A stretch of 64,000 nt of DNA from Apium graveolens (GCF_009905375.1 NC_133652.1:20781262-20845261); one strand, 5' to 3'; numbered from the stretch's first letter, positions 45,722-57,577 are shown. A program made the numbers and translations. Notes: generated by a model from the letters alone, not told the origin.

Positions 45722-45997
45722 TTAAGTCATCCTCCTCTTCCTATCTTCGACAAACAAGATAGCGAGTCGAATGATTCGCTCTTGCTGACGGATAGCTTCC
45801 CGCCTTTCCTCCTCCAGGCGCTCCAGATGGCGATAGTAATCCATCTCGAAGAATAGAAGGTGAGCCAGCACCTCCTGTGGGACAGAGTCCCAGATCTCCT
45901 CAGGAATGGCTGTTATATGCCACTCCTGCTGCCACTCGGCACAACTGAGCTCCATTGTGAAGGTTTGTGTGTTCAAAAACATGTTGAATCGAACCAT
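45722..45997 (-). CDS. SIRE small extra ORF (91 aa)
   Basis: The chosen ATG at 45997 (MVRFNMFLN) is 75 bp downstream of a good TATA box; the frame is open further upstream, but that would lie in promoter and leader. Residues 18-60 are tryptophan- and acid-rich (MELSCAEWQQEW, IPEEIWDSVPQEV). The rest is a strongly charged helix (LERLEEERREAIRQQERIIR) likely to form a coiled coil. No known domain. It sits between pol and the large extra ORF on the sense strand; it could be an accessory protein or a relic of a captured host exon. Confidence 0.5.
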   Translation of the reverse strand: MVRFNMFLNTQTFTMELSCAEWQQEWHITAIPEEIWDSVPQEVLAHLLFFEMDYYRHLERLEEERREAIRQQERIIRLAILFVEDRKRRMT

Positions 45998-46070
45998 TGT
46001 GTTTTTGACAGAAGAAGGAGGATAAGTGTGTGAGAAGAATGTGATGGAAAGACTGATGTGAAGTAGTTGC

Positions 46071-46078
46071 ATATATAG
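46071..46078 (-). promoter_or_regulatory. TATA box before the small SIRE ORF
   Basis: The minus strand reads TTGCCTATATATGCAAC, followed by a C/A/T-rich leader (CACATCAG...TTCTTCTCACACAC...) and an ATG 75 bp on. This is a textbook plant core promoter inside a retroelement, downstream of pol. Confidence 0.6.
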
Positions 46079-47415
46079 GCAAGAGAATGCCAAGAGACGC
46101 AAAGATATTTAATGCAGACAGGTAGAATTAAATCTACCTCGTCTCCCTAGACCTTGAAAAAGAATAACAGTCATTGGAAAAGGAATGTGCACATGTAACA
46201 AGAGTGAACTGTTCAAGGACGAGTGCCATTATGTTTTAACCATAGACTATTAATCTTCCACTTCAACATTTCGAAATTAATCTGAGACTGTTACCAAATT
46301 TTATTCACAGATAAGTCAAGTAAAGGGTTGGACTGAAAAATCAGAACTTAGACCTATACCAGAACTTAACAGTCATCAGAACATAATGTCTTAACTCGAA
46401 CAAGGAATATCTATCTTAGTAAATACTCATACAAGTTCTTAGTTATGAACGTCAGAACTTAATCATCAGAACGTGTAACTAGAACTTGTCCTCAGAATTT
46501 TGTGCAGAAGTGACACAATGACTGTTTATCTAAAATAACATAGACCACCACAGAAATTTCATCATTCATATGGAGTGATGTGTGTGTGCATTAAGCTAAA
46601 TAACAGACAAAGAGTAAAGTCTGATCTACTTCAGTACATCTTAGAAATAAGTCATAATTAAAATTTTGCTAAAGAGCTGTCATTATCCTGAAACCTACTG
46701 ATAAATGAGTTCATGCATGAGTTCACCTCTACTGTTTTTGTGCTAATTTTATGCATCTTTTGAAATTCTATTTTACAGAGGCTTCTCAGTGTAAGTGAGT
46801 CACGACTGTTTATTAGAATTTATGCTATTATCAGAGTATTTCTCCAGTAATCATAGAGTGTGAAAAGTCACCAAGAAAATATTTTGCTTTTCTAATGCAT
46901 ATTTACTTAATACCAGCAATGCACTTGGGTCGTCCCTTTCACATTTTTACTCTAGATCTCAAAGGAGTACCTGATATTATTCTTTGATTTTTTTTTTTTT
47001 TTTTTTCTTTTGATAAGTGAGGTTTATCAGCACTTAGTACATTCAGCAGTTTTACTAGAATCAGAACTTAAACAGATGAGTAGCATTATTCTAATTTGTG
47101 ACTTAGTAATAAGATATACAAAGTAAACTTAACTAAGCTCAGTTATCAGAATTTGCTTGTGTCATAAGATTTCCACAGAAATAATTACTTCTTTCATGGG
47201 ATCATTTGTTTATTGAAGACTAGTAGGTCAGTATCTAGCACAGTTATCCTCATAGGATTGAATAGTTACTGAAACAGACATATCACTTATCAGAGTTTAG
47301 AAACATATATCAGACAACAGTCAGTACTTAAAGACATTTATCAATTAAGCACAGAATACATAAAGAGATTAATTCTGTAAATACTGATCATAAAGTCTGA
47401 TAACATAGAACAAGT
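46079..47415 (-). other. SIRE post-pol non-coding region
   Basis: No ORF. It holds a run of about 19 A on the sense strand (T run at 46988-47006 on the plus strand) and many copies of the word AAGTTCTGA on the sense strand (for example 46340-46500). Confidence 0.5.
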
Positions 47416-50400
47416 TTAAGCAGATTTAGAGAAAGAACCTGAAATCATTCCAAGTTCATTTACCAATTTTGAAAAGGTAGCTTCACACAGTGGTTTTGTG
47501 AAGATATCTGCTACTTGTTGATCTGTGGGAACAAAATGCAATTCCACTGTACCTTCATCCACATGTTCCCTGATGAAATGGTACCTGATGCTGATGTGCT
47601 TTGTCATAGAGTGTTGAACTGGATTACCTGTCATAGCAATAGCACTTTGATTATCACAGTAAATAGGGATTTTGAAATATGTTAACCCATAATCCAGTAA
47701 CTGATTCTTCATCCAGAGAATCTGTGCACAGCAGCTTCCTGCAGCAATATACTCTGCTTCTGCAGTTGATGTGGAGATTGACTTTTGTTTCTTGCTATAC
47801 CAAGAAACCAACCTACCTCCAAGAAATTGGCAGCTTCCACTTGTGCTTTTCCTGTCAATTTTGCAACCTGCAAAATCTGCATCTGAGTAACCTATTAATT
47901 TAAAATCTGATTCTCTAGGATACCATAATCCTAGATCAGCTGTTCCTTTAAGATACTTAAAGATTCTTTTTACAGCTGTTAAGTGAGGTTCTCTTGGATC
48001 TGCTTGAAATCTTGCACAAAGACAGGTAGCAAACATGATATCTGGTCTACTAGCAGTTAGATAGAGAAGTGAGCCAATCATACCTCTGTAATCAGTAATA
48101 TCTACTGAATTACCAGTATCCTTATCCAATTTTGTTGCAGTGGCCATGGGAGTGGATGCACTTGAACAGTCTTGCATTCCAAATTTTTTCAGCAAGTTTC
48201 TGGTGTACTTAGATTGACAAATAAAAGTTCCTTCTTCACTCTGCTTGACTTGAAGGCCCAGAAAATAACTAAGTTCTCCCATCATACTCATCTGATATCT
48301 TGACTGCATTAGGTTGGCAAACTTTTTGCAAAGTTTGTCATTTGGAGACCCAAAAATAATATCATCAACATAAATCTGGATCAGAAGTAAGTCCTTGCCA
48401 TGGTTGAGATAGAACAATGTTTTGTCAATAGTTCCTCTGTTGAATCCACTTTCCAGAAGAAACTGAGCTAAAGTCTCATACCATGCTCTAGGAGCTTGCT
48501 TAAGTCCATAAAGTGCTTTATCAAGCCTGTAGACATAGTCTGGATGTTTGGAGTCTACAAAGCCTGGAGGTTGTTCAACATATACTTCCTCTTCCAATTC
48601 TCCATTGAGAAAAGCACTTTTCACATCCATTTGAAAGACAGTAAACTTTTTGTGAGCAGCATAAGCCATGAATATCCTTATGGCTTCTAACCTAGCAACT
48701 GGAGCAAATGTTTCATCATAGTCAATTCCCTCCTGTTGAGAATATCCTTTTGCAACCAGCCTTGCCTTGTTCCTTACAATTATGCCATCACTGTCAGTTT
48801 TGTTTCTGAATACCCACTTTGTACCAACAACCGATCTATTCTTGGGTCTTGGCACTAAGGTCCAGACTTTGTTTCTTTCAAATTCATTCAACTCTTCCTG
48901 CATTGCTTGCACCCAATCAGCATCTTGAAGAGCTTCTTCCACTTTCTTTGGCTCAGACTGAGAGAGAAAAGAATTGTAAAGACATTCATTCGAAGTACCT
49001 GTTCTAGTTCTGACACCTGCCTCAGGATTTCCAATTATTAAATCAGGTGTATGTGATTTTGTCCACTTCCTTGCAGATGGAAGATTTTCTCTAGAACTGG
49101 ATGCTCCTCTATGATTCATGCTGTCTTCGGTTTCATTTTCTGATGCTCCCCCTGAAACTATGCTCTCTGAGTTGGATCCTTCAGTATTTAGATTTTCAGC
49201 ACTGTCAGTACTTGGCTTATCAGAACTTGACGAATCAGAATTTGAAGAGCCAGATGTATGTTCTGATGCTTCTTGAGATGTGATAATATCTTGAGTATGC
49301 TCCCCCTGCATTGGTGCATCTTCCTTTGACGTAGTCACCACAGTTTCAATAACATCAGAGTTTAATCCATCAGAATTTACAGTATCAGGACTTAGACTGT
49401 CAGGACTTGAGGTATCAGAATATGAATCTTCATTTTCAAATCTCAGCTTATCATGATCAATGCAATCTTCAAGTCCAGTGATCTTCTTGTCATCAAAAGA
49501 GACATTGATAGATTCCATGACCACTTTTGTTCTCAAATTATAGACTCTGAAGGCTTTTGTAGAAAGTGGATATCCTACAAAGATTCCCTCATCAGCTTTT
49601 AGATCAAACTTGGATAGCTGTTCAGGATGAGTCTTGAGAACAAAACACTTACATCCAAATACATGAAAGTATTTGAGATTTGGCTTCTTGTTCTTCACCA
49701 TCTCATATGGTGTTTTTCCATGCTTGTTAATGAGTGTTGCATTTTGAGTAAAACAAGCAGTCTGCACAGCTTCAGCCCAGAAATAGGTTGGAAGCTTTGC
49801 TTCTTCAAGCATTGTTCGTGCAGCTTCAATTAGAGTTCTATTCTTCCTTTCAACAACTCCATTTTGCTGTGGAGTTCCAGGAGCAGAAAATTCCTGCTTT
49901 ATTCCATGATTTTTGCAGAACTCTTCCATTATCAAATTCTTGAATTCAGTGCCATTATCACTCCTCAAAATTTTCACAGAATCTCTGATCAATTTATCCA
50001 GATGTTTGACATGATTAATCAGGATAGATGCAGTTTCACTTTTTGTGTGCAAGAAATACACCCATGTGTATCTGGTGAACTCATCTACTATGACCAACGC
50101 ATATTTCTTCTTTGCAATAGACATGACATTCACTGGACCAAATAGATCAACATGAAGTAGATAATAAGGCTCAAGAATTGATGATTCAGTCTTGCTCTTG
50201 AACGAAGATTTTCTTTGTTTAGCCTTCTGACATGAGTCACAAAGACCATCAGGAACAAACACTGATTTTGGCAGTCCTCTCACAAGATCTTTCTTGATCA
50301 GTTCATTTATCTTGTTGAAGTTTAAATGAGAGAGTTTCTTGTGCCAATTCCAGCTTTCTTCAGTTGAGGCTCTACTCACTAAACAGATTGCAGAACCATC

Positions 50401-50766
50401 AGAACTTGTTGAAAGCTTAGCTTCATAAATGTTACCACGCCTGAATCCCTTCAGAACAATTTTTCCTTTAGATTTACTAACTATTTCACAATGTTCTGCA
50501 AAGAAATCAACATGATAACCTCTGTCACAGATTTGACTTATACTCAGTAAGTTGTGTTTAAGTCCTGAGACCAGAGCTACATCTTTAATAATGACATTCC
50601 CAAGATTGATATTGCCATATCCCAAAGTTTTTCCAATGTTGCCATCTCCATAAGAAACACTTGGGCCAGCTTTCTCCACAAAGTCTGATAGCAGGGCCTT
50701 ATTTCCAGTCATGTGTCCTGAACATCCACTGTCCAGAACTAAAATATTTTTCCTGTTGCCCTGCAA
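47416..50766 (-). CDS. pol: SIRE pol polyprotein (PR-INT-RT-RNase H)
   Basis: 1,116 open codons in the same frame as gag but separated from it by TAG (50779-50781) and TGA (50767-50769). There is no ATG at the front, so translation needs read-through of two stops or splicing; TTTTGATTGCAG just upstream is a good acceptor ending at 50761. Domains: protease [10 protein letters not shown] (D12); GAG-pre-integrase with H142, H147, C176, C179; integrase D207, D270, E306 with the exact D-35-E spacing; reverse transcriptase with YVDD ending at about residue 801; RNase H near the C-terminus ([18 protein letters not shown]). All catalytic residues appear intact. It copies and integrates the element's genome in virus-like particles. 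Confidence 0.95.
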   Translation of the reverse strand: MQGNRKNILVLDSGCSGHMTGNKALLSDFVEKAGPSVSYGDGNIGKTLGYGNINLGNVIIKDVALVSGLKHNLLSISQICDRGYHVDFFAEHCEIVSKSKGKIVLKGFRRGNIYEAKLSTSSDGSAICLVSRASTEESWNWHKKLSHLNFNKINELIKKDLVRGLPKSVFVPDGLCDSCQKAKQRKSSFKSKTESSILEPYYLLHVDLFGPVNVMSIAKKKYALVIVDEFTRYTWVYFLHTKSETASILINHVKHLDKLIRDSVKILRSDNGTEFKNLIMEEFCKNHGIKQEFSAPGTPQQNGVVERKNRTLIEAARTMLEEAKLPTYFWAEAVQTACFTQNATLINKHGKTPYEMVKNKKPNLKYFHVFGCKCFVLKTHPEQLSKFDLKADEGIFVGYPLSTKAFRVYNLRTKVVMESINVSFDDKKITGLEDCIDHDKLRFENEDSYSDTSSPDSLSPDTVNSDGLNSDVIETVVTTSKEDAPMQGEHTQDIITSQEASEHTSGSSNSDSSSSDKPSTDSAENLNTEGSNSESIVSGGASENETEDSMNHRGASSSRENLPSARKWTKSHTPDLIIGNPEAGVRTRTGTSNECLYNSFLSQSEPKKVEEALQDADWVQAMQEELNEFERNKVWTLVPRPKNRSVVGTKWVFRNKTDSDGIIVRNKARLVAKGYSQQEGIDYDETFAPVARLEAIRIFMAYAAHKKFTVFQMDVKSAFLNGELEEEVYVEQPPGFVDSKHPDYVYRLDKALYGLKQAPRAWYETLAQFLLESGFNRGTIDKTLFYLNHGKDLLLIQIYVDDIIFGSPNDKLCKKFANLMQSRYQMSMMGELSYFLGLQVKQSEEGTFICQSKYTRNLLKKFGMQDCSSASTPMATATKLDKDTGNSVDITDYRGMIGSLLYLTASRPDIMFATCLCARFQADPREPHLTAVKRIFKYLKGTADLGLWYPRESDFKLIGYSDADFAGCKIDRKSTSGSCQFLGGRLVSWYSKKQKSISTSTAEAEYIAAGSCCAQILWMKNQLLDYGLTYFKIPIYCDNQSAIAMTGNPVQHSMTKHISIRYHFIREHVDEGTVELHFVPTDQQVADIFTKPLCEATFSKLVNELGMISGSFSKSA

Positions 50767-50778
50767 TCAAAAAGACCA

Positions 50779-53109
50779 CTAATTATTAGTTTTAAGGACC
50801 CAGACTTGCTTGGATCCTTTGGCCTTTTTAGGTTTGTTAACATTTGCAGCGGATTTAGCATCAGATTTTATGTTAACAGTTTTCTTATCAGAACTTATAC
50901 TACCAGACTTTGAATCAGAACTTACACTAGAAGGAACAACAGAAACTTTCTTTAAAGAAGGTTTTATTTGATAATAATCATAGTACAAACTATGATATTC
51001 CTTACAAGTATAAATGGAATGCCATAAACTACCACAATGAAAACAAGGATTTTGTGGTTTGTATCTAACAGACTGACTCTTAACTCCTGACTTTGTAGAT
51101 AAGGAGTTAATATTCTTATTCTTCCTGCAAAAAGAAGCCAGATGGTTAGAACTTCCGCAGTTATGACATGCTTTCCTAGGAGCATCAGGAACAGATTTAT
51201 AGTTATAGCTTTTATTCACACCTTCCTTTCCATTCCTGTTTTTCCTAGGTGATTTTACCTTGTTTGCATTCTTAACATCTTTCAGCTTATGCTTAAGCTG
51301 CTTCTTTGTCATTAAGCCTATGTTAACTTCAGCTGTCTTTTCCTGTTTTAGTTTGTCAGAAGCTAATTCCTTTTTAACTTCTGATTTCTCATTTTCAGAT
51401 TTTTCAGTTACAAACTTAACAGGTTTTAACTTCGGCTTTTGCTCATCAACAGGCTTAATTTCTACAGTTCCTTTTTTATTTTCTCCATAGCCTAAGCCCT
51501 CTTTCCAGTTCCCACTGCTTAGCAAATTTTGAGTTGTTTTGCCAGAGTTAGTCCAAGTTCTGATAATCTCTCTCTCCTTTTCTAACTCAGTTTTTAGAGA
51601 TTCATTCATTTTTAGCACTTCATCTCTAACATAAAAAGCATCATCTCTATCCTTCTGAGTTTGATGGAACATAACTAACTCTTTTTCTAAGAAATCATTT
51701 CTTTTCTTAAAAGCAAGATTTTCAGAAGTTAATCTTTCACATGTTAAAGTTTGATCTCTATAACTAACAAACATGGTTTTAAGATATCTTCTCAACTCAT
51801 TAATATCATCAGTATGAAAAGCATAAGTAGTCTGAGGTACCTTTGTTTCAGCAGCTTCAGAACTGCTCTCAGAACTTTGTTTATCAGCATTTGCCATCAA
51901 TGCATAGTTCTCCTCACTTTCAGAGTCTGAGGTGTCTGTCCAGCTTTTCTGCTTTGTGACAAGAGCTTTGCCTTTGTCACTCTTGGTCTTCTTGCAATCA
52001 GGAGATATGTGGCCTTTTTCACCACAATTATAACATTTAACATTAGCGTAATCTCCTCTGTCAGACTTTCCTCCTTTTGCTTCAGATCTTCTGAAATTCT
52101 TCTTATCAGAACTTATGCCTTTCCTGGAAAACTTCTTTCCCTTCCTGAACTTCCTGTATGCAATCTTTGTGATTCCCTTCACCATAAGAGCACACAGCTT
52201 CATCATCTCCTCATCAACATCAGTTTCAGGCAAGCTTTCAGAATCTGAGTCATCATCACTCTCAGAACTTGATGACTCAGTATCAGACTTTATGAAAAGA
52301 GCTTTACCCTTGTCTTTCTTTGAGGAAGGTGATTTGGGGGATTCCTCTTCAGCCTTGAGAGCAACTGTCCTTGACTTTCCTCCTTTCCTCTTGCTTCTTT
52401 GTTCCATCTCAAGTTCATGAGTCTTGAGCATTCCATAGATTTCATCAAGAGTTGTTTCATCAAGATTGCAGTTGTCTCTTATTGTTGTTGCCTTCAAATC
52501 CCAACATTCAGGAAGAGCTAACAGGAATTTGAGGTTTGTATCTTCAAGATCATACTCCTTATTTACTGATGACAAGTCATTCAAGAGTTTGACAAATCTA
52601 TCATATACATCAGTCAATGACTCATTAGTCCTAGAGTCAAAGTGTTCATACTCTTGAGTGAGTATTGTCTTCCTGTTCTTCTTAACTGTTTCAGTTCCTT
52701 GACACCTTGTCTCCAGTGCATCCCATATCTCCTTAGCAGTCTTGCAGTTGATTACCCTGTTTGACATTACATTATCAATGGCACTATGCAATAAGTGACG
52801 TACCTTGGCATCCTTAGCAATAGATGCTATATCTTCAGCAGTGTAATCATTCTTTTCCTTTGGTACGGTCTTTGCTGCTTCACCTGGAACTACAACAGCG
52901 AGCTTGGTAGGTTTGTGAGGCCCTTCCCTGATTCTATCAAGGTATTCTGGATCTGTTGCTTCCAGAAACATGGTCATCCTTACCTTCCATATGGGATATT
53001 CAGATGGTCTCAATATGGGAACTCTGATAGTCTCATATCGACTCTGAGTTGATGTCTTTGATGATTCCTCAGTTTTGGTAGGCTTAGTTGGAGTTTCTGT
53101 GTCAGACAT
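50779..53109 (-). CDS. gag: SIRE Gag (776 aa)
   Basis: I chose the ATG at 53109 (MSDTETPTKP) because the open frame before it runs through the primer-binding site. Residues about 30-240 are the copia capsid-like UBN2 domain (YPIWKVRMTMFLE, AKEIWDALETRCQG, LTDVYDRFVKLLNDL). A Ser/Asp-rich acidic stretch follows. Zinc knuckles: CYNCGEKGHISPDC, CHNCGSSNHLASFC and CFHCGSLWHSIYTC, the last two widely separated from the first by coiled-coil sequence (residues about 450-550). This long Gag with three knuckles fits SIRE. It packages the genomic RNA. The ORF ends in TAG at 50779-50781. Confidence 0.93.
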   Translation of the reverse strand: MSDTETPTKPTKTEESSKTSTQSRYETIRVPILRPSEYPIWKVRMTMFLEATDPEYLDRIREGPHKPTKLAVVVPGEAAKTVPKEKNDYTAEDIASIAKDAKVRHLLHSAIDNVMSNRVINCKTAKEIWDALETRCQGTETVKKNRKTILTQEYEHFDSRTNESLTDVYDRFVKLLNDLSSVNKEYDLEDTNLKFLLALPECWDLKATTIRDNCNLDETTLDEIYGMLKTHELEMEQRSKRKGGKSRTVALKAEEESPKSPSSKKDKGKALFIKSDTESSSSESDDDSDSESLPETDVDEEMMKLCALMVKGITKIAYRKFRKGKKFSRKGISSDKKNFRRSEAKGGKSDRGDYANVKCYNCGEKGHISPDCKKTKSDKGKALVTKQKSWTDTSDSESEENYALMANADKQSSESSSEAAETKVPQTTYAFHTDDINELRRYLKTMFVSYRDQTLTCERLTSENLAFKKRNDFLEKELVMFHQTQKDRDDAFYVRDEVLKMNESLKTELEKEREIIRTWTNSGKTTQNLLSSGNWKEGLGYGENKKGTVEIKPVDEQKPKLKPVKFVTEKSENEKSEVKKELASDKLKQEKTAEVNIGLMTKKQLKHKLKDVKNANKVKSPRKNRNGKEGVNKSYNYKSVPDAPRKACHNCGSSNHLASFCRKNKNINSLSTKSGVKSQSVRYKPQNPCFHCGSLWHSIYTCKEYHSLYYDYYQIKPSLKKVSVVPSSVSSDSKSGSISSDKKTVNIKSDAKSAANVNKPKKAKGSKQVWVLKTNN

Positions 53110-53150
53110 GATTGTGTTTGGATCTTTAACTGTATGTGTGTTAACAGATT

Positions 53151-53162
53151 GCTCTGATACCA
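53151..53162 (-). promoter_or_regulatory. Primer-binding site of SIRE (tRNA-iMet)
   Basis: The minus strand reads TGGTATCAGAGC, 2 bp after the 5' LTR. Confidence 0.95.
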
Positions 53163-53164
53163 CT

Positions 53165-53764
53165 TGTTAGGTCACACTTTCACTGTAGAGGGGGTGAATA
53201 CAGTGTTTATTACAATCAAATCAAATTTCAATAACTTATGTAACAGAAAACAAACTTTATTTAAACAATAAACTCTGTTACAATCTGGAACTGTTATCTC
53301 TCAGTGATGAACAAAATATCACGAGAGCTGCTAGAGTTATATTAAATAATATTCTCGATAATGATAACACTTCTAGTGTAAACTCTATTTCTGTGTTTAT
53401 ATACTACACAGTTACAAGATATTCGCTAATTGATATGGAATATAATTCTGCTTCCTAAAATATATCAATCAGATATCTTCTATTCCAAGTATTCCATTCT
53501 TCACGGAATTCCTTCTTCATGCATATCTCTTCTTATGTTTATCTTGATCTTCTTAACTTTAATCAGCTACTGTCCTTATCTGATCGTCCTTCAGCACTTA
53601 AGTTCTGATATCTATCTCCTGATGACATAAGTACTGATATCCCTTAAGTTCTGACTTCCAGTATAAGTACTGATCAGTTAAGTACTGATTTGTTCTGTTT
53701 CAAATAAGATCTGAAATCTAAACATAAAACATATTAGCCATGACATTATCAAATATATCTAACA
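53165..53764 (-). repeat. SIRE 5' LTR (600 bp)
   Basis: Same sequence as 40517-41116 with one substitution noticed (53695). TGTTAGG...CTAACA termini. Confidence 0.96.
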
Positions 53765-56526
53765 ACAATTGCTTCCAATTCCAAATCATGCGTTGGATAC
53801 TTTTGCTCGTGCGGCTTGAGTTGCCTTGATGCGTATGCTATTACCTTCCCGTGTTGCATTAACACGCATCCAAGTCCTTTATACGAAGCATCACTGAATA
53901 TCAAAAATTCCCCTTTATCATCTGGTAATACCAACACTGGGGCGGTTACCAATCTCTTCTTTAACTCTTGAAAACTTTCCTCGCACTTTTCTGTCCAAAC
54001 AAACTTTTCGTTCTTTCTTGTCAATTTTGTCAACGGAACGGCAATCTTAGAGAAATCTTGCACAAATCTTCTATAATATCCGGCTAATCCCGGAAAACTT
54101 CTTACCTCCGTTGGATTCTTGGGTCTTTCCCAATTCATTACAGCTTCTATCTTGGCTGGGTCCACTTTAATTCTTTCTTTATTAACTACATGACCAAGAA
54201 ATTGCACTTTCTTTAGCCAAAATTCGCACTTTGAAAACTTAGCATACAGTTTCTCTTTTCGCAGAATTTCCAAGGAAATCCTCAATTGCTCCTTATGATC
54301 CTCTTTCATTTTGGAGTAAATCAGTATATCGTCGATAAACACAATCACGAACTTATCCAAATACTGCTTGAATACTTTGTTCATAAGATCCATAAATGCA
54401 GCTGGCACATTCGTCAAGCCAAATGCCATTACCAAAAACTCATAATGTCCGTATCTCGTTCGGAACGCTGTCTTGGGTATATCTTCCGCTTTGATCTTTA
54501 ATTGATGATACCCAGACCTTAAATCAATCTTTGAGAAACACGAAGCTCCTTTTAACTGGTCAAACAAGTCATCGATCCGCGGTAGAGGGTACTTATTTTT
54601 TATCGTCAACTTATTCAGTTCGTGATATTCTATGCACAACCTCATACTTCCATCCTTTTTCTTTACAAATAACACCGGTGTGCCCACGGGGATACACTCG
54701 GTCGGATGACTCCTTTGTCCAATAATTCTTGCAACTGAGCTGCCAATTCCTTCATCTCGATCGGCGCCATACGATAGGGAGCTTTTGACACTGGTTCTGT
54801 ACCAGGAGCCAAATCAATCGAAAACTCGATCTCTCTGTCTGGAGGTAGTCCAGGCAATTCATCAGGAAACACATCCGGTAAATCTCTTACTACCGGAATA
54901 TCCTCGACCTTCACAGATTCTTTCTCCACGTCCACGACATGAGCCAAATAAACTTCGCATCCTTGACGTATTAATCTTCTTGCCTCAATAGCCGTTAGAA
55001 ATTTCTTCTCTTGCCTCTTTCCTTTAAATATCACTTCTTTACCATCCTTGGTTCTTAACTTCACCTTTTTTACTTTTACATTCTATTTGCGCTTCATGGT
55101 TTGACAACCAATCCATTCCTAGTATGACCTCAAATTCTCCTAACTTAAAAGGAATTAAGTCAGCACAAAAGTGCCGACCCTTTATAGACACATCACAATC
55201 AGGACAAATCTTATTAACAACAACTTTCTCTTGATTTTCTACCTCTATAATAATATTAGGCTCTAGAGGGTATGCAACATAATTTAACTAATCGAGAATA
55301 CTTTCAGAGATAAAAGATCTAGTTGCTCCAGAATCCATCAAAACTTTTACTTTTACTGAGTTTATAACAAGCATACCTGCTACCACATCCATATCTTGCA
55401 CCGCGTCTTTCATTGTCATGTTAAAGATTCTAGCTCTGGGTTGAGCTGATGGTGCTGGAAGAGACGGCGGTCCAGCAATTCTGAGAACATTAGCCTTCTG
55501 AACAGGCTCCTTGCAATTCCTGGCCATATGGCCCACTTTGCCACACTTGAAACATGTCGAATCAGGCTTCCTTACTCCACTTGGGCATTCTGAAGAATAA
55601 TGCCCCTTCTGGTTACACTTAAAACACATTATAACCAGCTTATTACACCTCCCCGGGTGTCTTTTTCCATAATTCCTATATTCTTGAATCTGGGGTCTGC
55701 TATCCTTCCCCGGTTGTCCAGCTTTCTGGAAATGGTTCTTCTGAGCTCCATTACCGGGTCTAAACTTCTGGAACTTTTGGTTCTGACCTCCACCATTCTT
55801 CCCAAACTTCCCTCGGAACTTTGAGCTTCCTTGTTCTTGCTCAGAGCTTTCAAACTTCCTCTTTCTTCCTTCATTTTCTCTTCGGGCAGCTTCCCGCTCA
55901 CCTTCCACTATCATTGCTTTTTGAACCAAAGCAGCATAATTCTTGATCTCCAACATTGCTATTTGACTCCTAATCCACAGCTTAAGTCCCTACTGGAACC
56001 TCTTAGCCTTCTTCGCCTCTGTATTCACGTACTCAGGTACGAATCTAGACAATTCCGAAAACTTCACTTCATATTCCGCTACTGACATTTCCTCCTGTCT
56101 ACGATCCAGAAATTTCATCTCCAATTGATCTTGCATATAGCTTGGCAAATACTTCTCCAGAAACATCTCGGTGAACTTCTCCCATGTCAAGTCTTTGCCT
56201 TCCAACAACGTCTTAGAAGACTCCCACCAGAAACTTGCTTCATCTTTCAGGTAATAACTTGCATACTGAGCTTTCTTATCGTCCTTAACTTCTGCTAACT
56301 CAAAAGCTTTTTCCATTTCTCTCAACCACGACTGCGCTTTAATCGGATCTGGCAAACCTAAGAACTCTGGGGGATGAACAAATTGAAAGTGCTTAAAGTT
56401 TCCAACTTTAGGGGCCACATGTTGTTGCAAAAGCTGAGCAAGTCTGCTCATCATGGTGGTTTCTGGGTTTATTTCTGGGTCTTGGGTGGGAATTTCTTCT
56501 TCTTGGTGATCTGGTGAGTTGGCCAT
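53765..56526 (-). pseudogene. gag-pol: Tekay B gag-pol, 5' part: Gag, protease, RT, RNase H start
   Basis: Gag begins at 56526 (MANSPDHQEEEIP) and keeps the complete Retrotrans_gag core that Tekay A has lost (FLEKYLPSYMQDQ...EYEVKFSELSRF). Damage in order: TAG at about 55990 after AKRFQ, TAG at 55288 after SESILD in the protease, a 1-base gain in an A run at about 55075, and a 1-base loss at about 54686 in SPWG. Zinc knuckles ([28 protein letters not shown]), protease DSGATRSF and RT FIDD are otherwise recognisable. SIRE has inserted at 53764, in the RNase H motif LELEAIV. The two halves cannot give a functional product. Confidence 0.93.
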
Positions 56527-57064
56527 TTCTTACAAACCTGATTGAGCAATTATTTAGCAATACGATGGCATGACATATATATAACAACAGTTTCTATGAA
56601 ATTTCTTTTGTGGGTTTTAAGTTTTACCCAATTTGCTCATGCAATCCTATCACTACATAATTCTCATATCAGTGTTGTTTTATCATGGCACAGAATAGGG
56701 TTTTATGATCCTTAAACATGGTTATACGAAAATATGGTTGTATTAAAACATGGTATTGAGAACAATTTATGAGATATTCAAGTGCACAATGGAAAGCAAG
56801 ATAATGGATTTATTTAAACAAGGGTACATAAAGATAATTATGGATATCAAAAGTTCTGAGATAAGTACAATAAATAGCACGGTCAAACAGAGGAAAAACT
56901 GGAAAACATCCCCCTATCTACCCCTAACTTCCAACTACTACTACTACAACACTGATCTGAAATACAACAAGATAAATGAAAAGGGATCCCGACATCTGAC
57001 CAAGTATCCCAAAGCCTACCGGCGCTGAAAATCAACAATCTACGGGCTCAACCAACAGTCCCGT
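56527..57064 (-). other. Spacer between Tekay B pre-gag ORF and gag
   Basis: Non-coding on the sense strand. An acceptor-like AATTGCTCAATCAG lies about 10 bp upstream of the gag ATG, echoing the acceptor-like sequence before Tekay A gag. Confidence 0.4.
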
Positions 57065-57577
57065 CTAATCATCTAGAATCTCTCTCAACACAACCAACAT
57101 CCAACGAATGATCTTATGCAGCCTCCGGGCCTCAGCATCACTAGTGGATGGTCCCTCATCCAATCTCCTCCTGGCAACCTGCTCCACCATCTTCACCCGA
57201 ACTCGCCACTCATCATCCATAACAGAAGCACTCTGTCTAGACTCTCTGGCTAGCCTATCCACCAAAGCTCCCAACTCAGGAATGCGGGAGTACACAAAGT
57301 CTCGATCCTGGGCTAACTTGCCACCAACACTGACAGGAACAGTCTTAGGCATTTCGGACTCTGGCTCAGGGGCAGGGGTCTCTGAATCTGGCCTCAAGGG
57401 TGAAATCTGCATGGGGATCTCACTACTCTCAAAAGGGTCCTCCTCTGGGTCTGAACTAACATACACAGGCACCTCTGGAGAGGGTGGAATAGGGTCCACA
57501 GGGGTACCAGTCAAACTAATCTCTGAGTCCGAGTCACTACCACTACTAGGATCCTGAGAGAAAATACAAAACAACAA
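57065..57577 (-). CDS. Tekay B pre-gag ORF, acidic/coiled-coil protein
   Basis: The coding body is best read as an exon 57553-57065, starting at GAT CCT AGT after the excellent acceptor TTGTATTTTCTCTCAG. The few residues before it (MLFCIFSQ) are the translated acceptor and probably not protein. It begins with an acidic, Ser/Asp-rich stretch (SSGSDSDSEI), continues with Pro/Glu-rich sequence (SPEVPVYVSSDPEEDPFESSE), then helical coiled-coil segments (LGALVDRLARESR, MVEQVARRRLDEG) and a hydrophobic C-terminal helix (HKIIRWMLVVLREIL). It matches the Tekay A pre-gag ORF in position and architecture. Phase 0 at the acceptor agrees with the phase of the LTR exon at 58063-58155, suggesting one spliced protein. 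Confidence 0.65.
   Translation of the reverse strand: MLFCIFSQDPSSGSDSDSEISLTGTPVDPIPPSPEVPVYVSSDPEEDPFESSEIPMQISPLRPDSETPAPEPESEMPKTVPVSVGGKLAQDRDFVYSRIPELGALVDRLARESRQSASVMDDEWRVRVKMVEQVARRRLDEGPSTSDAEARRLHKIIRWMLVVLREILDD

Larger units (their letters stand above)
40512..53769 (-). mobile_element. SIRE-type Ty1/copia element with extra ORFs, very young
   Basis: The element proper is 40517-53764 (13.2 kb, minus strand), with perfect target duplication ACAAT at 40512-40516 and 53765-53769. LTRs are 600 bp each with one difference seen (41047 T, 53695 C). It holds a tRNA-iMet PBS, a large Gag with several zinc knuckles, copia-order pol (PR-INT-RT-RH), two extra reading frames after pol, and a PPT. 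The large gag and the long region after pol match the SIRE/Maximus lineage. It disrupts the Tekay B RNase H. Since gag and pol are open and the LTRs nearly identical, this is the youngest layer and may still be able to move. Confidence 0.95.
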
